A stretch of DNA of 64,000 nucleotides, taken from assembly GCF_037914945.1 (NCBI RefSeq), contig NZ_CP149787.1:1736001-1800000 (forward strand). The letters run 5' to 3'. Positions 42,024 through 50,837 of this stretch are shown here, one piece after another; positions within the stretch are counted from its first letter, which is position 1; every line of letters begins with the position of its first letter. The position numbers were made by a program, and so were the translations under genes. Below the pieces are notes generated by a model, which had not been told where the DNA came from, made no database searches, and was given only the letters and a program-made list of their open reading frames with translations. The stretch is from Haloterrigena sp. KLK7. GTDB lineage: Archaea; Halobacteriota; Halobacteria; Halobacteriales; Natrialbaceae.

Positions 42024-42938
42024 ATGGACACTCGCATTCTCGTTCCGACCGACGGGAGCGACTCCGCGAGGGCGGCCCTCGAGCACGCGCTCGACATCGC
42101 CGCCGATCAGGACGCGATCGTGCACGTCCTCAACGTCGCGGACACGAACGAGCCGAGTCTCACGCGTCTCGGCACGCAAGTCGTCGACGCCTTAGAGGAG
42201 GAGGGCGAGGGGATCGTTTCGGCGGCCGCCGAACTGGCCGAAGAGCGCGGCGTGCCCGTCAGCACGCACGTCGTTCAGGGCGAACCGCGCGAGACGATCG
42301 TCCGGTTCGTCACGGCCGGTAGTGACGAGTCGCAGCCGGACCACGCGGACGGCGTCGCGTTCGATTTCGTCGTCATGGGCGCCCACGGCCGACGCGGACT
42401 GGGAGAGTACATCCTCGGCAGCGTCACGGACTACGTCGTCAACCGGAGCGAGGTGCCGGTGCTGACGGTTCGCGCGGCCGACGACGCGACGGTGACGTAT
42501 CCCTATACCGACGTCCTCGTGCCGACCGACGGGAGCGTTCACGCGACCGCGGCGGTCGAACTCGGAGCGCGGTTCGCCAACCGCTGTGGCGGAGCGTTGC
42601 ACCTGCTGTCGGTCATGGACGAACTGCCGGAAGTCGCCGACGCGGAAACGGCTCCGCTCCCCGAGCAACTCGAGGAGAACATCCAGGAGGTGCTCGACGA
42701 CGACGCGGCGACCGCCGAGGCGGCGGGCGCCGGCGACGTCAGGACCGCCATCGCGACCGGCTCGGTGCCTCGAGAGGTCATCTCGTACGCCGACGACGAG
42801 GAGATCGATCTCATCGTCATGGGCACCCACGGCCGGACCGGTCTCGACCGGCACCTGCTCGGCAGTTTCACGGAGCGCGTCATCCGCACGTCGCCGGTTC
42901 CCGTTCTCACGACGCGTCGCCCCGACGAGATGGACTGA
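42024..42938 (+). CDS. Universal stress protein, tandem UspA domains
   Basis: 304 residues with two UspA domains. Each has the ATP-binding signature G-x2-G-x9-G-S: MGAHGRRGLGEYILGSVTDY in the first and MGTHGRTGLDRHLLGSFTER in the second, and each opens with ILVPTDGSDSARAAL or VLVPTDGSVHATAAVE. Tandem USPs bind ATP and are usually induced by stress or energy limitation. The segment between domains is acidic. Monocistronic as far as visible. Confidence 0.94.
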   Translation: MDTRILVPTDGSDSARAALEHALDIAADQDAIVHVLNVADTNEPSLTRLGTQVVDALEEEGEGIVSAAAELAEERGVPVSTHVVQGEPRETIVRFVTAGSDESQPDHADGVAFDFVVMGAHGRRGLGEYILGSVTDYVVNRSEVPVLTVRAADDATVTYPYTDVLVPTDGSVHATAAVELGARFANRCGGALHLLSVMDELPEVADAETAPLPEQLEENIQEVLDDDAATAEAAGAGDVRTAIATGSVPREVISYADDEEIDLIVMGTHGRTGLDRHLLGSFTERVIRTSPVPVLTTRRPDEMD

Positions 42939-43177
42939 GTCCGACCGTTCGCGATCGGACCGGTACCGCGATCAGTTCGAGTTCGAAAAGCGGACAGTCA
43001 CCGCCAGCGCACCCGACAACGGAGACGAGAAAGCCTATAAGCGGACCGGAGAGCGTCCTACGTAGCCAACTGACGGGTCCGACCCGTCGTTCTACCGATG
43101 GACACTCGAACGATCGCTGACGGGGGTGACCGGCCATCGAGCGACAGACGCTGATCGCTCTCGGAGCCGTCGCCGTC

Positions 43178-44377
43178 GTGCTCGCCGTGCTGGCCCTCGG
43201 ACCGACCGCCGCCACGTCGTCGGGCGGCCACGCGGCCGACCGACAGGAAACGCTGGTGACTACCGAGGGCGAGTCGTCGCTGTGGCCGTACACGAGCAGC
43301 GGGACGAGCTTCGAGGAGCGGACGCTCGCGATCAACGTGCTGATCAGCGGCGATCCGGCGGAGACGCGCCGCCACCTGGAAGAACGGAGTCGCGGCGACT
43401 GGAACGAGACCGCGCCCGAAGAGGAGGACGTGAGCGAGACGGACTCCGAGGAGGTCGTCGGGACCGAAACGGCCTGGAGCAGCGCCGACGGCTCGACGCG
43501 GTACGTCTACGTCTCCACGGACGACGAGTCGGCCGAGGGCGTGTGGCTCGACGAGAGCTATCAGCTCCACGACGGCGACTATCTCGGCTCTCGCGAGCAC
43601 ATCCGCGCCTACGAGTCGCCCGATCCCGACGAGGAGTGGACCGCGATCCAGGCCCACAGCGAACACTGGGACTGGTTTCGACTCAGTCACACGGTCGACA
43701 GCGCCGAGGACTCACAGCGATACGTCGAACGCGAGTTCATGGATCGGCGATACGTGTCGAACGTCTCGCGCGTTCACCTGGGCAACGGCCGCGGCTTCGA
43801 TTCCGACGGCTGGGTGACGGTCGTCGACCTCGAGAACGGCGGACCGCCGTTCCACTTCGCGCTCGTCGGCCTCCTCCCGGGCCTGCTGCTCGCGAGTCGA
43901 GTATCGACGCGGACCTCGTTCCCGAATCCGCTCGCCGCTCGCATTCCCCGCGCACTGCGATTGGCGGGGTCGCTGCTCGGCCTCTACCTCTTCGTTCGGT
44001 TCGGCGCGATCGCCGTCGAGGGGCGACTCGAGGGGATCGATCCCCGGTTCATCGCGGCGGCGTTCTATCCGCTGCTCGCCGTCGGCTTACCGGTCTGTAC
44101 GTACTACTTCGCGCGGTCGCTCGACCGGCCGACGGCCTTCGCGGCCGGTTCGATCGGCTTCGCGATCGCGATCCTCTTCGATTACACGCTGCTCGGCGTG
44201 ACGCGGCTCCCGCTCAACGTGCTCGTCCATCGGTTCTCGACCGCAGTCGCGCTCGGATTCATCGCCGTCGGGGCGTCACACACCGTGCGGGTCGATCCGG
44301 AGAATCACGATTTCGTGCGCCTCGGCGCGCTCCTCTGGGTCGTGACGTTACTCGTGCCGCTACTTCGATTCCTATAG
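43178..44377 (+). CDS. Exported/membrane protein with five C-terminal helices; 5' end disturbed
   Basis: 399 residues from the first in-frame GTG. That start cuts a signal-like hydrophobic segment: codons just upstream continue as IERQTLIALGAVAVVLAVLA after an in-frame TGA at 43127. A GTG at 43126 is in a different frame, and removing one C from GGCC (43132-43135) would give a clean start reading MTGIERQTLIALG. So the true start is probably upstream with a one-base frameshift, or a non-AUG start is used. The middle is a large acidic extracellular domain; helices follow from about residue 225. Function unknown. The stop overlaps the convergent gene by six bases. Confidence 0.7.
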   Translation: MLAVLALGPTAATSSGGHAADRQETLVTTEGESSLWPYTSSGTSFEERTLAINVLISGDPAETRRHLEERSRGDWNETAPEEEDVSETDSEEVVGTETAWSSADGSTRYVYVSTDDESAEGVWLDESYQLHDGDYLGSREHIRAYESPDPDEEWTAIQAHSEHWDWFRLSHTVDSAEDSQRYVEREFMDRRYVSNVSRVHLGNGRGFDSDGWVTVVDLENGGPPFHFALVGLLPGLLLASRVSTRTSFPNPLAARIPRALRLAGSLLGLYLFVRFGAIAVEGRLEGIDPRFIAAAFYPLLAVGLPVCTYYFARSLDRPTAFAAGSIGFAIAILFDYTLLGVTRLPLNVLVHRFSTAVALGFIAVGASHTVRVDPENHDFVRLGALLWVVTLLVPLLRFL

Positions 44378-44701
44378 CCCTCGACCGCCCGGCGGCGACT
44401 CGAGGTCGTCGGGGCTCACGTACGGGCGCACCCACGGGGACGTCACTTGCGTGTAGCCGACGACGCCCACGAAGGTGGCGAGGTAACACAGCCAGCGGGG
44501 GACGCCGAACCCCTGCATCCAGATCGTCATCACCAGCGCCCAGCTGGCCAACACGATCGTGTCGCGACAGATCCGTTCGCCGTTGTGTCGGAGGTACGCC
44601 CCCAATCGGCGGCGTCGAGACTCGAGGACCGGACGACCGTCGTCTGCCGGATCGGTGTCGGCGCGTTCCGTCCCGGGCTGGAGGGGTTCCGTTTCGCTCA
44701 C
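44372..44701 (-). CDS. Two-helix membrane protein, function unknown
   Basis: 109 residues from GTG 44701 (MSETEPLQPGTERADTDPAD). An acidic-to-basic N-terminal 40 residues precede two hydrophobic helices (about 53-70, IVLASWALVMTIWMQGF, and 73-90, LCYLATFVGVVGYTQV). The C-terminus is Pro/Gly-rich. A longer frame from 44869 would add Ser/Arg-rich sequence without protein character. It overlaps the end of the convergent gene by six bases. Family not recognised. Confidence 0.7.
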   Translation of the reverse strand: MSETEPLQPGTERADTDPADDGRPVLESRRRRLGAYLRHNGERICRDTIVLASWALVMTIWMQGFGVPRWLCYLATFVGVVGYTQVTSPWVRPYVSPDDLESPPGGRGL

Positions 44702-44855
44702 CGTTGGTGCGGTGGTTCGGGAGCGTTCGCATACGCTTTTCGGTCGCGAAAGCGCTCCGGAGCGGCGTGAGACGCGGCGAGGCTCGCCGCGAGCGGGGTC
44801 TGAACGGCTACCGTGCACTCCCCCCGTTTCGGGCGTCGACGGTGCTGACGTAGTA

Positions 44856-44948
44856 GTTAAAAAAAGCACTAATACCTCGCTCCGGAAAGGAAACCTGATG
44901 GGTACCCAGCTGACGTTTCGAGACTCGAGGGTGATCGACCGTGGCTGA
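44856..44948 (+). promoter_or_regulatory. Promoter and possible leader ORF of the sulfotransferase-like gene
   Basis: GTTAAAAAAAG (44856-44866) is the strongest AT patch before the GTG at 44941. An ORF of 16 codons (44898-44948, MGTQLTFRDSRVIDRG) starts about 35 bases later and overlaps the GTG start by eight bases. It could be a leader peptide coupled to the main gene or chance. Confidence 0.35.
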
Positions 44949-46371
44949 CCGTTCGCAATCGCCGCTCGCGGCCGGTCGGTCGGGAATTTCCCGCGCCCGG
45001 TCGGCGCTCTCGCGGAATTACCTCCGCGTCGCGTTCCTGGCCGTCATCCTCCTCTCGGCCGCCGTCGTGGCGAACGCGTCGATGAGCGACGATCTCTCGA
45101 CCGCGTCCGCGGCGGACGTTCCAGAGGCACCGGAGACGGAGAACCACACGGTCGTCACCGAGTCGGGACGGGCGGGAACGATCACCGCCTACGCGCCCGA
45201 CGGCGAGGTGCTGTACTACAACAACACGCGCACGAAGTACTTCGACGTCGACCCCGTCGAGGGCGATCCGTTGACCGTCGAGTACACGGCGACGGACACG
45301 ATCCACAGCGAGGGGCCGACCTGTAGCGCTCCGCCGTGTGCGCGAAACGTCATCGAGCGCGCCGACCTCGAGACCGGCGAGGTCGAGGTCGTCTACGAGC
45401 GCTACGATTACAAGGAGACCGCCGGCGAGTGGCACGACTCGGACCGCATCAACGAGACGCACGTGGTCGTCGCCGACATCGTCGCCGACCAGGTCTTCAT
45501 CGTCAACACGGAGACGGAGGTCGTCGAGTGGCTCTGGGACGCCCAGAGCGACTTCCCCGTCGAAGAGGGCGGCCCGTACCCGGAGGACTGGGCCCACATC
45601 AACGACGTCGAGTACATCGACGAGGGCCAACACGAGGGTCGCATCATGGCCAGCCTCCGGAATCAGGATCAGGTCGTCTTCCTCGATCGGCAGGAAGGCT
45701 TAGTCGAGGACTGGACGCTCGGCGACGAGAACGACTACGACGTCCAGTACGAACAGCACAACCCCGATTACATCCCCGAATCGCAGGGCGGTCCGGCCGT
45801 CGTCGTCGCCGACTCCGAGAACGGTCGCGTTCAGGAGTTCCAGCGCGAGGACGGCGAGTGGAACCGCACTTGGCAGTGGGAGGACGATCAGATCCAGTGG
45901 CCCCGCGACGCCGACCGACTCCCCAACGGGAACACGCTCATCGCCGACAGCCACGGCAACCGCGTGATGGAGGTCAACGAGTCCGGCGACATCGTCTGGG
46001 AGGTTGCATCGACGCTCCCCTACGAGGCCGAACGACTCGAGACCGGTCCCGAGAGCGAGGGCGGGCAGAGCGCGGCCGAACTCGGCCTCGAGTCGCGAAC
46101 CGCCGACGAGAGCGGCGGCGGCGGCGAGAGCAGCGGCCTCTTCGGTTTCGATCCGCTCGGTTGGGCCGGTGACTTCCTCGAGAACATCCTGCCCCACCGG
46201 ATCCACAACGGACTCCTCTTCGCGTCGCCGGTCTGGATGGGCTCTTCCGAGTTCGCCGCCGTCGGCATCGCGATCCTGACCGGACTGGCGTGGATCGGCC
46301 TCGAGACCAGATGGAAGCTCCGCGACGCCGGCGTCCGGTTCCGACTGCCGTTCTACCGGCGAGGCGACTGA
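44941..46371 (+). CDS. Arylsulfotransferase-like membrane protein
   Basis: 476 residues from a GTG start. An N-terminal signal/anchor helix (LRVAFLAVILLSAAVVANAS) is followed by a beta-propeller-like domain with repeated Asp/Glu-rich blades (TITAYAPDGEVLYYNN; HVVVADIVADQVFIVNTE; HINDVEYIDEGQHEGRIMA; GNTLIADSHGNRVMEVNESG). These blades match the arylsulfotransferase (ASST)/NHL-type family, which transfers sulfate or is simply a propeller. A Gly-rich linker and a C-terminal helix pair (LLFASPVWMG to WIGLE) anchor it to the membrane. The sulfotransferase activity is not established. Confidence 0.82.
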   Translation: MADRSQSPLAAGRSGISRARSALSRNYLRVAFLAVILLSAAVVANASMSDDLSTASAADVPEAPETENHTVVTESGRAGTITAYAPDGEVLYYNNTRTKYFDVDPVEGDPLTVEYTATDTIHSEGPTCSAPPCARNVIERADLETGEVEVVYERYDYKETAGEWHDSDRINETHVVVADIVADQVFIVNTETEVVEWLWDAQSDFPVEEGGPYPEDWAHINDVEYIDEGQHEGRIMASLRNQDQVVFLDRQEGLVEDWTLGDENDYDVQYEQHNPDYIPESQGGPAVVVADSENGRVQEFQREDGEWNRTWQWEDDQIQWPRDADRLPNGNTLIADSHGNRVMEVNESGDIVWEVASTLPYEAERLETGPESEGGQSAAELGLESRTADESGGGGESSGLFGFDPLGWAGDFLENILPHRIHNGLLFASPVWMGSSEFAAVGIAILTGLAWIGLETRWKLRDAGVRFRLPFYRRGD

Positions 46372-46464
46372 TACCGCCCGGTAGCGCTGTCGGGTCTCCG
46401 CTCGTTCGATCGGCCGTCGGTTCTCGAACTCTCGTGGAACCCTTCCCGAGCGGAGTCTCAGGGA

Positions 46465-47781
46465 TTAGCCTCGCCCGACGTAGTACACGACGACCTCGGC
46501 GCGATGGGACTCGACGAGCGGTCCGGTCGGCAACCGAATCGCCGACTCGGCGCGGATGCTCGCTCGAGACCGGATCTCGTCGCCGATCCGCGGCGGCTCG
46601 GTGCCGACCGGATACGAGACGCGAACGACGATCCGTTCCGGCTGGCGGATCGGGACCGGATCGTCGTACTCGACCGCGATATCGATGAGCGCGAGCTCGT
46701 CGTACTGGGGCGACTCGACGATGTCGGTCACGTCCTCGTTCACGTCCTCCTCGTACACCCCGGTTCGGTAGGTGTCGTAGGTCACGACCCCGAGAAACGC
46801 CGAGAGGACGACGATCGTGACGACGAGGGCGACGGCGCGCTTTTCCGTCGCGACGCGGGCCTCGTCCTGTTGGAACCAGTCGTCCGGCCGATACCCCTTG
46901 TACCAGAGGACGGCGAGACTGGTGATGTTGATCGTGAGGATGTTGACGAGCACGAGGACGGTCGCGGCGATAGCGACTTCTGGCGCGCCCCACGCGATAC
47001 CGATGCCGACGACGCCGAGGGGCGGCACGAGCGCGGCGGCGATCATGACACCGACGAGGGCGGCCGACGTGCCCGCAGTGAGCGTCCACGCGCCCGCTAC
47101 CCCGGCGCCGATTGCGATCGCGAGTGAGAGTAAATCCGGGGTCAAACGGCCCTGAATTTCCGCTATCTCGAAGATGTCGAACATCGGTGAGACGAGCCCG
47201 GTCGTCCTGACACCGAACGCGAAGACGACCGCGGTGAGGATGCCGACGCTCAGCCCGACCGCCTGAAGCTTGATCCCGCGCCGGAACAGGGCGCGGTCGT
47301 TGATGACCGTGCCGACGCTCGCGCCGAGCGCCGGGCCGATCAGCGGGGCGATCACCATCGACCCGACGACGACCGCCGGCGAGTCGAGCAACAGGCCGGC
47401 GGTCGCGACGACCACGCTCATGATCGTCATGACGAGGTACGTATTGAATCTGGGCGTGAGATCCTTCGCTTGGGCCTGTAGCTCCTCGCGGGAGATGCGC
47501 CCGGTGTTCTGCGCGTATCGCTGCTCGAGTTCGTCGTACTGCTCGGAGACGACGGTCTCCGCCTCGACGACCACAGTGTAGGAATCCTCCTCGAGCCCCG
47601 TGTTCCGGAGTTCGTCGAGGACGGACTCGACGGCGGGCGCCGGCAGCGGGAACGTAATCACGACCGAGGGCTCCTCGCGACTCTCCTCGTCGACGAGGGT
47701 GTAATCGAGCCCTTCGTCCTCGAGCGTCTCCTCGACGGCGTCCCGCTTCTGTCTCGGGATCAGGATTTCCACGAGCCGCAT
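46465..47781 (-). CDS. DUF389 membrane protein, second paralogue
   Basis: 438 residues with the same plan as the protein at 23276-24568: soluble N-terminal domain (MRLVEILIPRQKRDAVEETL), six or so helices with SPAVVVGSMVIAPLIGPALG and GVMIAAALVPPLGVVGIGIA, and a soluble C-terminal domain. The two paralogues share long blocks in the helices but differ in the C-terminal domain. Function unknown. Start ATG 47781 gives the family N-terminus. Confidence 0.92.
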   Translation of the reverse strand: MRLVEILIPRQKRDAVEETLEDEGLDYTLVDEESREEPSVVITFPLPAPAVESVLDELRNTGLEEDSYTVVVEAETVVSEQYDELEQRYAQNTGRISREELQAQAKDLTPRFNTYLVMTIMSVVVATAGLLLDSPAVVVGSMVIAPLIGPALGASVGTVINDRALFRRGIKLQAVGLSVGILTAVVFAFGVRTTGLVSPMFDIFEIAEIQGRLTPDLLSLAIAIGAGVAGAWTLTAGTSAALVGVMIAAALVPPLGVVGIGIAWGAPEVAIAATVLVLVNILTINITSLAVLWYKGYRPDDWFQQDEARVATEKRAVALVVTIVVLSAFLGVVTYDTYRTGVYEEDVNEDVTDIVESPQYDELALIDIAVEYDDPVPIRQPERIVVRVSYPVGTEPPRIGDEIRSRASIRAESAIRLPTGPLVESHRAEVVVYYVGRG

Positions 47782-47894
47782 GGTCGCACGTCCACAATGC
47801 CGTGGAAAAACGTTCGTCCGGCATCGCGTCGCATCGGTGCGGAACCGTGGGGTGGTCTCGGCTACGCGAACCGACCGCTCGAGCGTCCGCCGCG

Positions 47895-48419
47895 CTAGAA
47901 GGCCAGCAAGTAGCCGCCGAACAGGTAGAGCCCGGCGAGGATCGACTGGAAGGAGAGCGATCCGAGCGCCGACAGGGCGACGAACGTCCGGCCGTCCATC
48001 TCCGAGAGCCCGGCGGGAACGGTGAGCAGCCCTCTGACGACCAGCATCGTGTTACTGGCGGCGACGGCGATCCCGCCCCAGCGATCGAACCAGCCGTCGA
48101 AGCGCTCGAGTCGCGACTCGGTGAGCGGGAACCACCGCTTCTGGATGACGTACTCCCGTCCGGCGCGACGGACGAGACAGAACAGCAGGAACTGCCCGAG
48201 CGTCGTGCCGACGACCGCGACGGCGACGATCGCGACCGTCTTCGGAATCGATGACCCCATGAGCGCCAGCGCGGACGGGACGACGAGTTCGCTCGGCATG
48301 AACCGCAGCATCATCGCGCCCTCGAGGATACAGATCCCGAGCAACACCGCGAACGCGAACTCCGACGCGAACAGCGACTCGAGCCAGGTCGGCATCCCCT
48401 CGAGCTGCAGCGGTACCAT
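47895..48419 (-). CDS. DedA-family membrane protein (VTT domain)
   Basis: 174 residues. The VTT/DedA core is visible in ILEGAMMLRFMPSELVVPSA and the GTTLGQFLLFCLVRRAGREY region, followed by an amphipathic stretch and last helices (GLLTVPAGLSEMDGRTFVAL; ILAGLYLFGGYLLAF). DedA proteins are lipid scramblase-like or act in membrane homeostasis. The member here is a little short and lacks the Arg-rich N-terminal extension of some bacterial ones. ATG 48419 is assumed; an internal ATG is possible. Confidence 0.88.
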   Translation of the reverse strand: MVPLQLEGMPTWLESLFASEFAFAVLLGICILEGAMMLRFMPSELVVPSALALMGSSIPKTVAIVAVAVVGTTLGQFLLFCLVRRAGREYVIQKRWFPLTESRLERFDGWFDRWGGIAVAASNTMLVVRGLLTVPAGLSEMDGRTFVALSALGSLSFQSILAGLYLFGGYLLAF

Positions 48420-48543
48420 ATCCCGGTCCTATTCCCTCCCGAATGTAAGCGTTGTTGGTTCTCGTAGGTCCTCGATCGCCGCCCCCTCCTCGAGTGTCAC
48501 CGGGCCGCAATCTATGTGGGGATGCCGTCCGAAGGTCACGCCG

Positions 48544-49065
48544 ATGGACGCGACGCGAGTCCTGTTTCTCACCGGCGCGTTCGCGACCCACGCGGTCGTC
48601 GGCTACGCCCTCGTTCGAGGGTTCAGCGACGCCGATCCGCGACTCGGCGTCGTCCTGGGACTCCTCCCGGACGCCGACTTCCTGTTCCCCGCGGCGTGGG
48701 GGTGGCCGCTGGTCCACCGCGGACTCACGCACACGCCGCTGTTCGCGGTCGCCGTCGTCGCCGGCGCGTACGCGATCCGTCGGGACCGGACGGTCGCGCT
48801 CGCCGTCGGGCTGGGGATCGGGTCGCACCTCGCGATCGACTCCCTCTCGTCGAAAGGCATCGACTGGCTGTTCCCGTTCGCAGCGACCGCGGGCCCCGGG
48901 GTTCCGATTCACGGACCGACGGCGACGGCGGCGCTCTGGACGGCGTCGATCGGCCTCCTCGCGTGGCGGGCGGAGGGCTCGCTCGCCGCGTCGGTACGCG
49001 GCCGATCAGACCGCCGGACCGACCGTTCCGAGCCGTCCGATCGTCAGGCCGAGCGACGCGAGTAG
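48544..49065 (+). CDS. YdjM-type (DUF457) membrane protein
   Basis: 173 residues with four hydrophobic helices and the DUF457 metal-hydrolase-like motifs: GLLPDADFLFP near residue 40, HRGLTHTPLFAVAVVAG, and SHLAIDSLSSKGIDWLFPF. The family is annotated as membrane-bound metal-dependent hydrolase, with His/Asp ligands visible here. The C-terminus is a basic/acidic tail that overlaps the end of the convergent DUF457 gene by 60 bases. ATG 48544 gives a short N-terminus directly before helix 1. Confidence 0.85.
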   Translation: MDATRVLFLTGAFATHAVVGYALVRGFSDADPRLGVVLGLLPDADFLFPAAWGWPLVHRGLTHTPLFAVAVVAGAYAIRRDRTVALAVGLGIGSHLAIDSLSSKGIDWLFPFAATAGPGVPIHGPTATAALWTASIGLLAWRAEGSLAASVRGRSDRRTDRSEPSDRQAERRE

Positions 49066-49503
49066 CGCGGTCGCTCCGAGCAGGAGGAACGCCCGATTGA
49101 TCCGGCCGTTCTTGGATTTGAACCAGTCGAGCGTGACGTGGTACCGCGAGAGCGGCGCGAAGGGGCTGATCCCCATCGGCGTCACGACGTCTCCCGCGAG
49201 GTGGGCGACGATGCTGCCGGTCCCGACGACGAACCCGAACCGGAAGGCGAGCGGCGTCGAGCGAGCGACCTGCGCCGTCGCGACGCCGGCGAGCAGGCCG
49301 ACGAGGAGGGCGAACCAGATCGTGTGGGTCGGCCCGCGGTGGGGAATCCGCGGCAGCGGCTGGTCGATATCGGGGAGGTTCGCCAGTCCGACGGCGAGGA
49401 CCGCGCCCAGAAGCGCCATCTCGAGCGACCAGACGCGGCTCACCGGCGGGACGAACGGAGCGTACAGGAGGGCGTTGAATCCGACGTGGCCACCTCGGTA
49501 CAT
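49006..49503 (-). CDS. YdjM-type (DUF457) membrane protein, convergent partner
   Basis: 165 residues with the DUF457 layout: FNALLYAPFVPPVSRVWSLE, LANLPDIDQPLP with its Asp pair, IPHRGPTHTIWFALLVG and AHLAGDVVTPMGISPFAPLS. It resembles the plus-strand neighbour at 48544-49065 in motif order (HRGPTHT versus HRGLTHT) and is probably a distant paralogue. The final 20 codons overlap that gene's 3' end. Confidence 0.85.
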   Translation of the reverse strand: MYRGGHVGFNALLYAPFVPPVSRVWSLEMALLGAVLAVGLANLPDIDQPLPRIPHRGPTHTIWFALLVGLLAGVATAQVARSTPLAFRFGFVVGTGSIVAHLAGDVVTPMGISPFAPLSRYHVTLDWFKSKNGRINRAFLLLGATALLASLGLTIGRLGTVGPAV

Positions 49504-49598
49504 GCGTGTCGACGATCGACCGTCCGTGCCGGACGGGGATCAACCGCTCGGTCGTCCGTTCCAACGAGGAGCGATCGTCGGTCTCCGGGCCGCGACGG

Positions 49599-50618
49599 TC
49601 ACTCGAGGGCCTTGACGCCGAACGCGGACACCGACAGACCGCCGATCAGGACGGGCATCCAGTAGATCGCCCCCCGGAAGATGAGCACGGCCGCGGTGAT
49701 CACGGACGCCTCGATGCCGGTCGTCGGCACGAGCAGCGTGACGAACGCGGCCTCGATACCGCCGAGTCCGCCGGGAAGCGGGGCGGCTCCCGCGAGGTTC
49801 GCGAGCGGGATCACGAACAGCAGGACGTACAGCGGGACGGGCTCTCCCAGCGCGGCGAACGCGGCCATGAGCGCGACCGTCTGAAAGAGCCAGCCGGCCA
49901 GCGAGAGTCCGACGACGGCCGAGAGTCGCCACCGATCCGTCCCGACGCGCTCGATGTTCTCGAAGAACCGGCCCATTCGATCCGCCAGATCCGCCTCGAG
50001 CGTCTCGCTCTGGAAGCGAGCGAGCCCGAGTCGACTGAGACGGGGGGCGATGAGAGCCGGGAGACGTTTGATGATCGCCTCCCGGTACCGCCAGACGACC
50101 GCCATCACGAGGACGATGGCCGCGATCAGCACGACCGCCGAGCCGACGGCCGTCTCGAGGCGCTCGGCGACGGTGGCGGTGGTCGCGTAGTAGCCGACCC
50201 CGACGAGGATCAGCGAGACCGAGGGGACGACGTTGAGCACGTCGACGCTCGCGATGCCGGCGAGGCCGGTCTCGTAGCGCGCGTCGGAGACCTTCGAGAT
50301 GAGCAAGGCGGCGACCGGTTCACCGCCGGCCTGCCCGAACGGGGTGACGTTGTTGGCGAAGACGGCGCCGGCGTAGACGAAAAACGCCTTGCCGATCGGC
50401 AACTCGACGTCGAGGGCGACCAGCACGGTCCGGAGCATCAGGCTCCACGCGGCCAGCCAGCACAGCGCGAGGGCGAAGGTCGCGACGACCAGCGAGGGCG
50501 TGGCCGAGAGCAACGAGTCGATGACGTCGCGCGCGCCGACGGCGAAGAACAGCACGGCGAAGACGGCGATCGTCCCGAAGCCGCCGATGAGCAGTCTCCG
50601 CCGGTTTCGCTCGTTCAT
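49599..50618 (-). CDS. UPF0104-type flippase-like membrane protein (AglD/lysylphosphatidylglycerol-synthase TM domain)
   Basis: 339 residues with about eight helices. Characteristic segments are FVYAGAVFANNVTPFGQAGG near residue 80 and the conserved PLPGGLGGIEAAFVTLLV near residue 290. Homologues in haloarchaea include proteins of the N-glycosylation pathway thought to move or process lipid-linked sugars, and the bacterial LPG synthase membrane half. It is transcribed away from a hydrolase and glycosyltransferase cluster, from which it is separated by 219 bases. Substrate unknown. Confidence 0.9.
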   Translation of the reverse strand: MNERNRRRLLIGGFGTIAVFAVLFFAVGARDVIDSLLSATPSLVVATFALALCWLAAWSLMLRTVLVALDVELPIGKAFFVYAGAVFANNVTPFGQAGGEPVAALLISKVSDARYETGLAGIASVDVLNVVPSVSLILVGVGYYATTATVAERLETAVGSAVVLIAAIVLVMAVVWRYREAIIKRLPALIAPRLSRLGLARFQSETLEADLADRMGRFFENIERVGTDRWRLSAVVGLSLAGWLFQTVALMAAFAALGEPVPLYVLLFVIPLANLAGAAPLPGGLGGIEAAFVTLLVPTTGIEASVITAAVLIFRGAIYWMPVLIGGLSVSAFGVKALE

Positions 50619-50804
50619 AGCGGACGTGGATCGTCAGCGGACTTGAAACGTCTGATTACCGTTGGCGAACGACCGGAACGAAATCATCCAATACAGCCCC
50701 GATCCGGGCCGAAAATCGACCACATCGCCGGTTACGGGATGGACCGGCCTCCCAGCGCTCTTTTGCTTGCTACCAACCCGCAGACTGGCTCGGACAGTTG
50801 GCGC

Positions 50805-50813
50805 GTTTTATTT
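50805..50813 (+). promoter_or_regulatory. TATA-like box of the sulfatase-like gene
   Basis: GTTTTATTT lies 25-33 bases before the ATG at 50838, at leaderless spacing, in the divergent gap with the UPF0104 gene. Confidence 0.55.
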
Positions 50814-50837
50814 GGATGGACTCAATTGTCCTCCGTA

